A stretch of DNA of 15,360 bases. Origin: JAISXK01 sp031549625. GTDB lineage: Bacteria > Bacillota > Clostridia > Christensenellales > CAG-138. The notes below the pieces were generated by a model. It saw only the letters and a list, made by a program, of their open reading frames with translations. It was not told where the DNA came from and did no database searches. Where the stretch lies: contig JAVBPK010000029.1 in assembly GCA_031549625.1 (NCBI GenBank), positions 1-15,360 on the forward strand. Reading direction: 5' to 3'. Shown one piece after another: positions 14,196 to 15,360 of the stretch. A program made the translations under genes and the position numbers. Numbering within the stretch: position 1 is the first letter of the stretch; every line of letters begins with the position of its first letter.

Positions 14196-15308
14196 TCAAA
14201 ATAAGAGTGAAATAAATTGCGATGCCAGTACTACAAAAACCAGCGCAACCGGATACGTCGCGGCGTAACCCCCCGCAACATCATCGTTTTTTGCCACTTC
14301 TATCAGCGTTCCAAGCGCAGGCGTGCTCGTCATACCGCCGCATATCGCACTGAGGGACGACATAACATCCAAATGAAACAGCTTCCTGGAGAAAACAAAG
14401 CCGACCACCATGGGCAGTATCGTAATCAAGGCGCCGAACAAAAACAGCGCCCAACCATATTGTTTGAGTGTCTCAACAAAATCGGCCCCAGCCTGCACGC
14501 CCGCACCCATCAAAAACAGCACCAATCCGAACTCCCGCAAGGTATCCAATGTTTTCTTGTTGACGTACAGCGAGAGCTTCCCGATATGCCTAAAATGACC
14601 TGCCATAAGCCCTGCAATCAGTGGGCCGCCGGATATTCCAAGGTTAAAGCGCGCCCCACCCGGCAGCGGTATACTGACCGATGCCGCCAGCAGCCCGGCG
14701 ACAACAGCCAGCGCAAAAGAAAAAAATCCGAAAGAATCCAACATGTAGTGCTGTCTTTCCGGAATCCCTTTTTGTGCCTCTTCTGCCGAGATGCCTGCTT
14801 TTGCGGCGTACTTATCGTTCCTAATCAATTTGGGAACAAGTTGGACAAAAAGAACCACGCCCACAACGCCAAACGGGTATGCAATTCCATATCCGATGGA
14901 CGCTGCAGTATCTCCCGTAGCTTCCAGCGCGGCGGCAAGCCCCGGCGTACTTGTAAGCGCGCCGGTCATAATTCCAACGCAAAGCGGTGTGGGAATGTCC
15001 GCCAGTTTGATACAGCATATACACACCGCGGCCCCGGTCAGGATGATCACCACGCCTAAAATGACATATGCGAGAACCTTGCTCTTTAAGTTCCGAAAAA
15101 ATTGCGGGCCGGCAATAAACCCCACCGCTGTCACAAAGCAAATCAGTCCCAGATCGCGCATTATCACCGGCATTTCAAAGCCAAAGTGTCCAAATACCAG
15201 AGCAACGAGCAATACGCCGGATGTGCCCAGCTGCAATCCGCGCACCTTGATGCCCCCCAGTAAATAGCCCGCCCCTATAATCAAAAAGCAATTCAGCATC
15301 GTACTCAT
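14196..15308 (-). CDS. AspT/YidE-family membrane transporter lacking the RCK loop
   Basis: 370 residues, almost wholly hydrophobic with about ten membrane segments. It shows the internal duplication of the aspartate:alanine exchanger family: TSTPGL (119-124) with GYGIAYPFGVVG (139-150) in the first half, and TSTPAL (327-332) with GGYAATYPVALVF (346-358) in the second. Typical AspT, YidE and YbjL proteins have about 550 residues with TrkA-C domains in a large central cytoplasmic loop. Here that loop is only about 30 residues (161-192), so this is a minimal version. The substrate is probably a small dicarboxylate or amino acid, but this is inferred from the family only. The start ATG at 15308 follows GAGAGGTGAAACGTA and overlaps the stop of a likely upstream gene. 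Confidence 0.85.
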   Translation of the reverse strand: MSTMLNCFLIIGAGYLLGGIKVRGLQLGTSGVLLVALVFGHFGFEMPVIMRDLGLICFVTAVGFIAGPQFFRNLKSKVLAYVILGVVIILTGAAVCICCIKLADIPTPLCVGIMTGALTSTPGLAAALEATGDTAASIGYGIAYPFGVVGVVLFVQLVPKLIRNDKYAAKAGISAEEAQKGIPERQHYMLDSFGFFSFALAVVAGLLAASVSIPLPGGARFNLGISGGPLIAGLMAGHFRHIGKLSLYVNKKTLDTLREFGLVLFLMGAGVQAGADFVETLKQYGWALFLFGALITILPMVVGFVFSRKLFHLDVMSSLSAICGGMTSTPALGTLIEVAKNDDVAGGYAATYPVALVFVVLASQFISLLF

Positions 15309-15360
15309 TACGTTTCACCTCTCAGTTTTCGCAAAACAAAGCAGGCTTCGCTGATTGCAA
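15308..15360 (-). CDS. C-terminal end of an upstream gene (partial)
   Basis: One minus-strand frame is open from the window edge and ends AISEACFVLRKLRGET with TAA, which overlaps the ATG of the transporter as TAATG. The ribosome site of the transporter lies inside this frame. This arrangement is typical of translationally coupled operon genes. Sixteen residues are too few to name the product. Confidence 0.45.
   Translation of the reverse strand, partial: AISEACFVLRKLRGET

Overview
The window looks like the chromosome of a Bacillota (Firmicutes), most likely an anaerobic Clostridia-type organism of roughly 50% GC. This rests on the gene order recF, remB/DUF370, gyrB, gyrA, which is characteristic of Bacillota, on strong AGGAGG-type ribosome binding sites, on sigma-A-like promoters, and on an exported flavin-type lipoprotein typical of anaerobes. 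The genus cannot be named from the sequence alone.

Left part (1-6775). A 476-base intergenic stretch holds several stem-loops, a possible small RNA and the terminator of the gyrase operon. It is followed, all on the minus strand and so read right to left, by recF (5462-6559), remB-like DUF370 (5106-5366), gyrB (3049-5010) and gyrA (477-3038). A TATACA-17-TATAAT promoter at 6747-6775 appears to drive all four genes after a leader of about 180 bases. The usual upstream partners dnaA, dnaN and the S4-domain gene yaaA are absent, so the replication-origin cluster seems to have been broken just before recF.

Middle part (6864-8223). Three small plus-strand genes follow: a DUF1801/YdhG-like protein with its own good promoter, a 127-residue three-helix membrane protein, and an 87-residue protein of unknown function. 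They end at a strong hairpin terminator near 8180-8223.

Centre (8228-11571, minus strand). The most unusual gene is 8228-10495. It encodes a 755-residue protein with a Cys-rich N-terminus, five Ig-like repeats carrying a four-cysteine signature, a long VPF-EE/APL-EE acidic repeat block and a sixth Ig-like repeat, with no signal peptide or anchor. Upstream are a bacterial PH-domain protein (10811-11194) and a DUF2087 protein (11290-11571), each with its own promoter.

Right part (11595-15360). A divergent intergenic region with a 13-bp inverted repeat and a 24-bp near-palindrome precedes a plus-strand lipoprotein (11871-13643). This protein combines an FMN-binding domain with an FAD-dependent reductase domain of the fumarate/urocanate reductase family, and its active site does not match fumarate reductase. 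A strong terminator follows. Then, on the minus strand, come a decayed VOC/PhnB-like gene (13853-14194) and a short AspT/YidE-type membrane transporter (14196-15308). The transporter appears translationally coupled to a gene that runs off the right edge.

The replication and repair genes form one functional operon. The other genes are accessory-looking single units: a possible structural (coat-like) protein, an extracellular electron-accepting reductase, and a carboxylate or amino-acid exchanger. No direct functional link among the accessory genes is visible.
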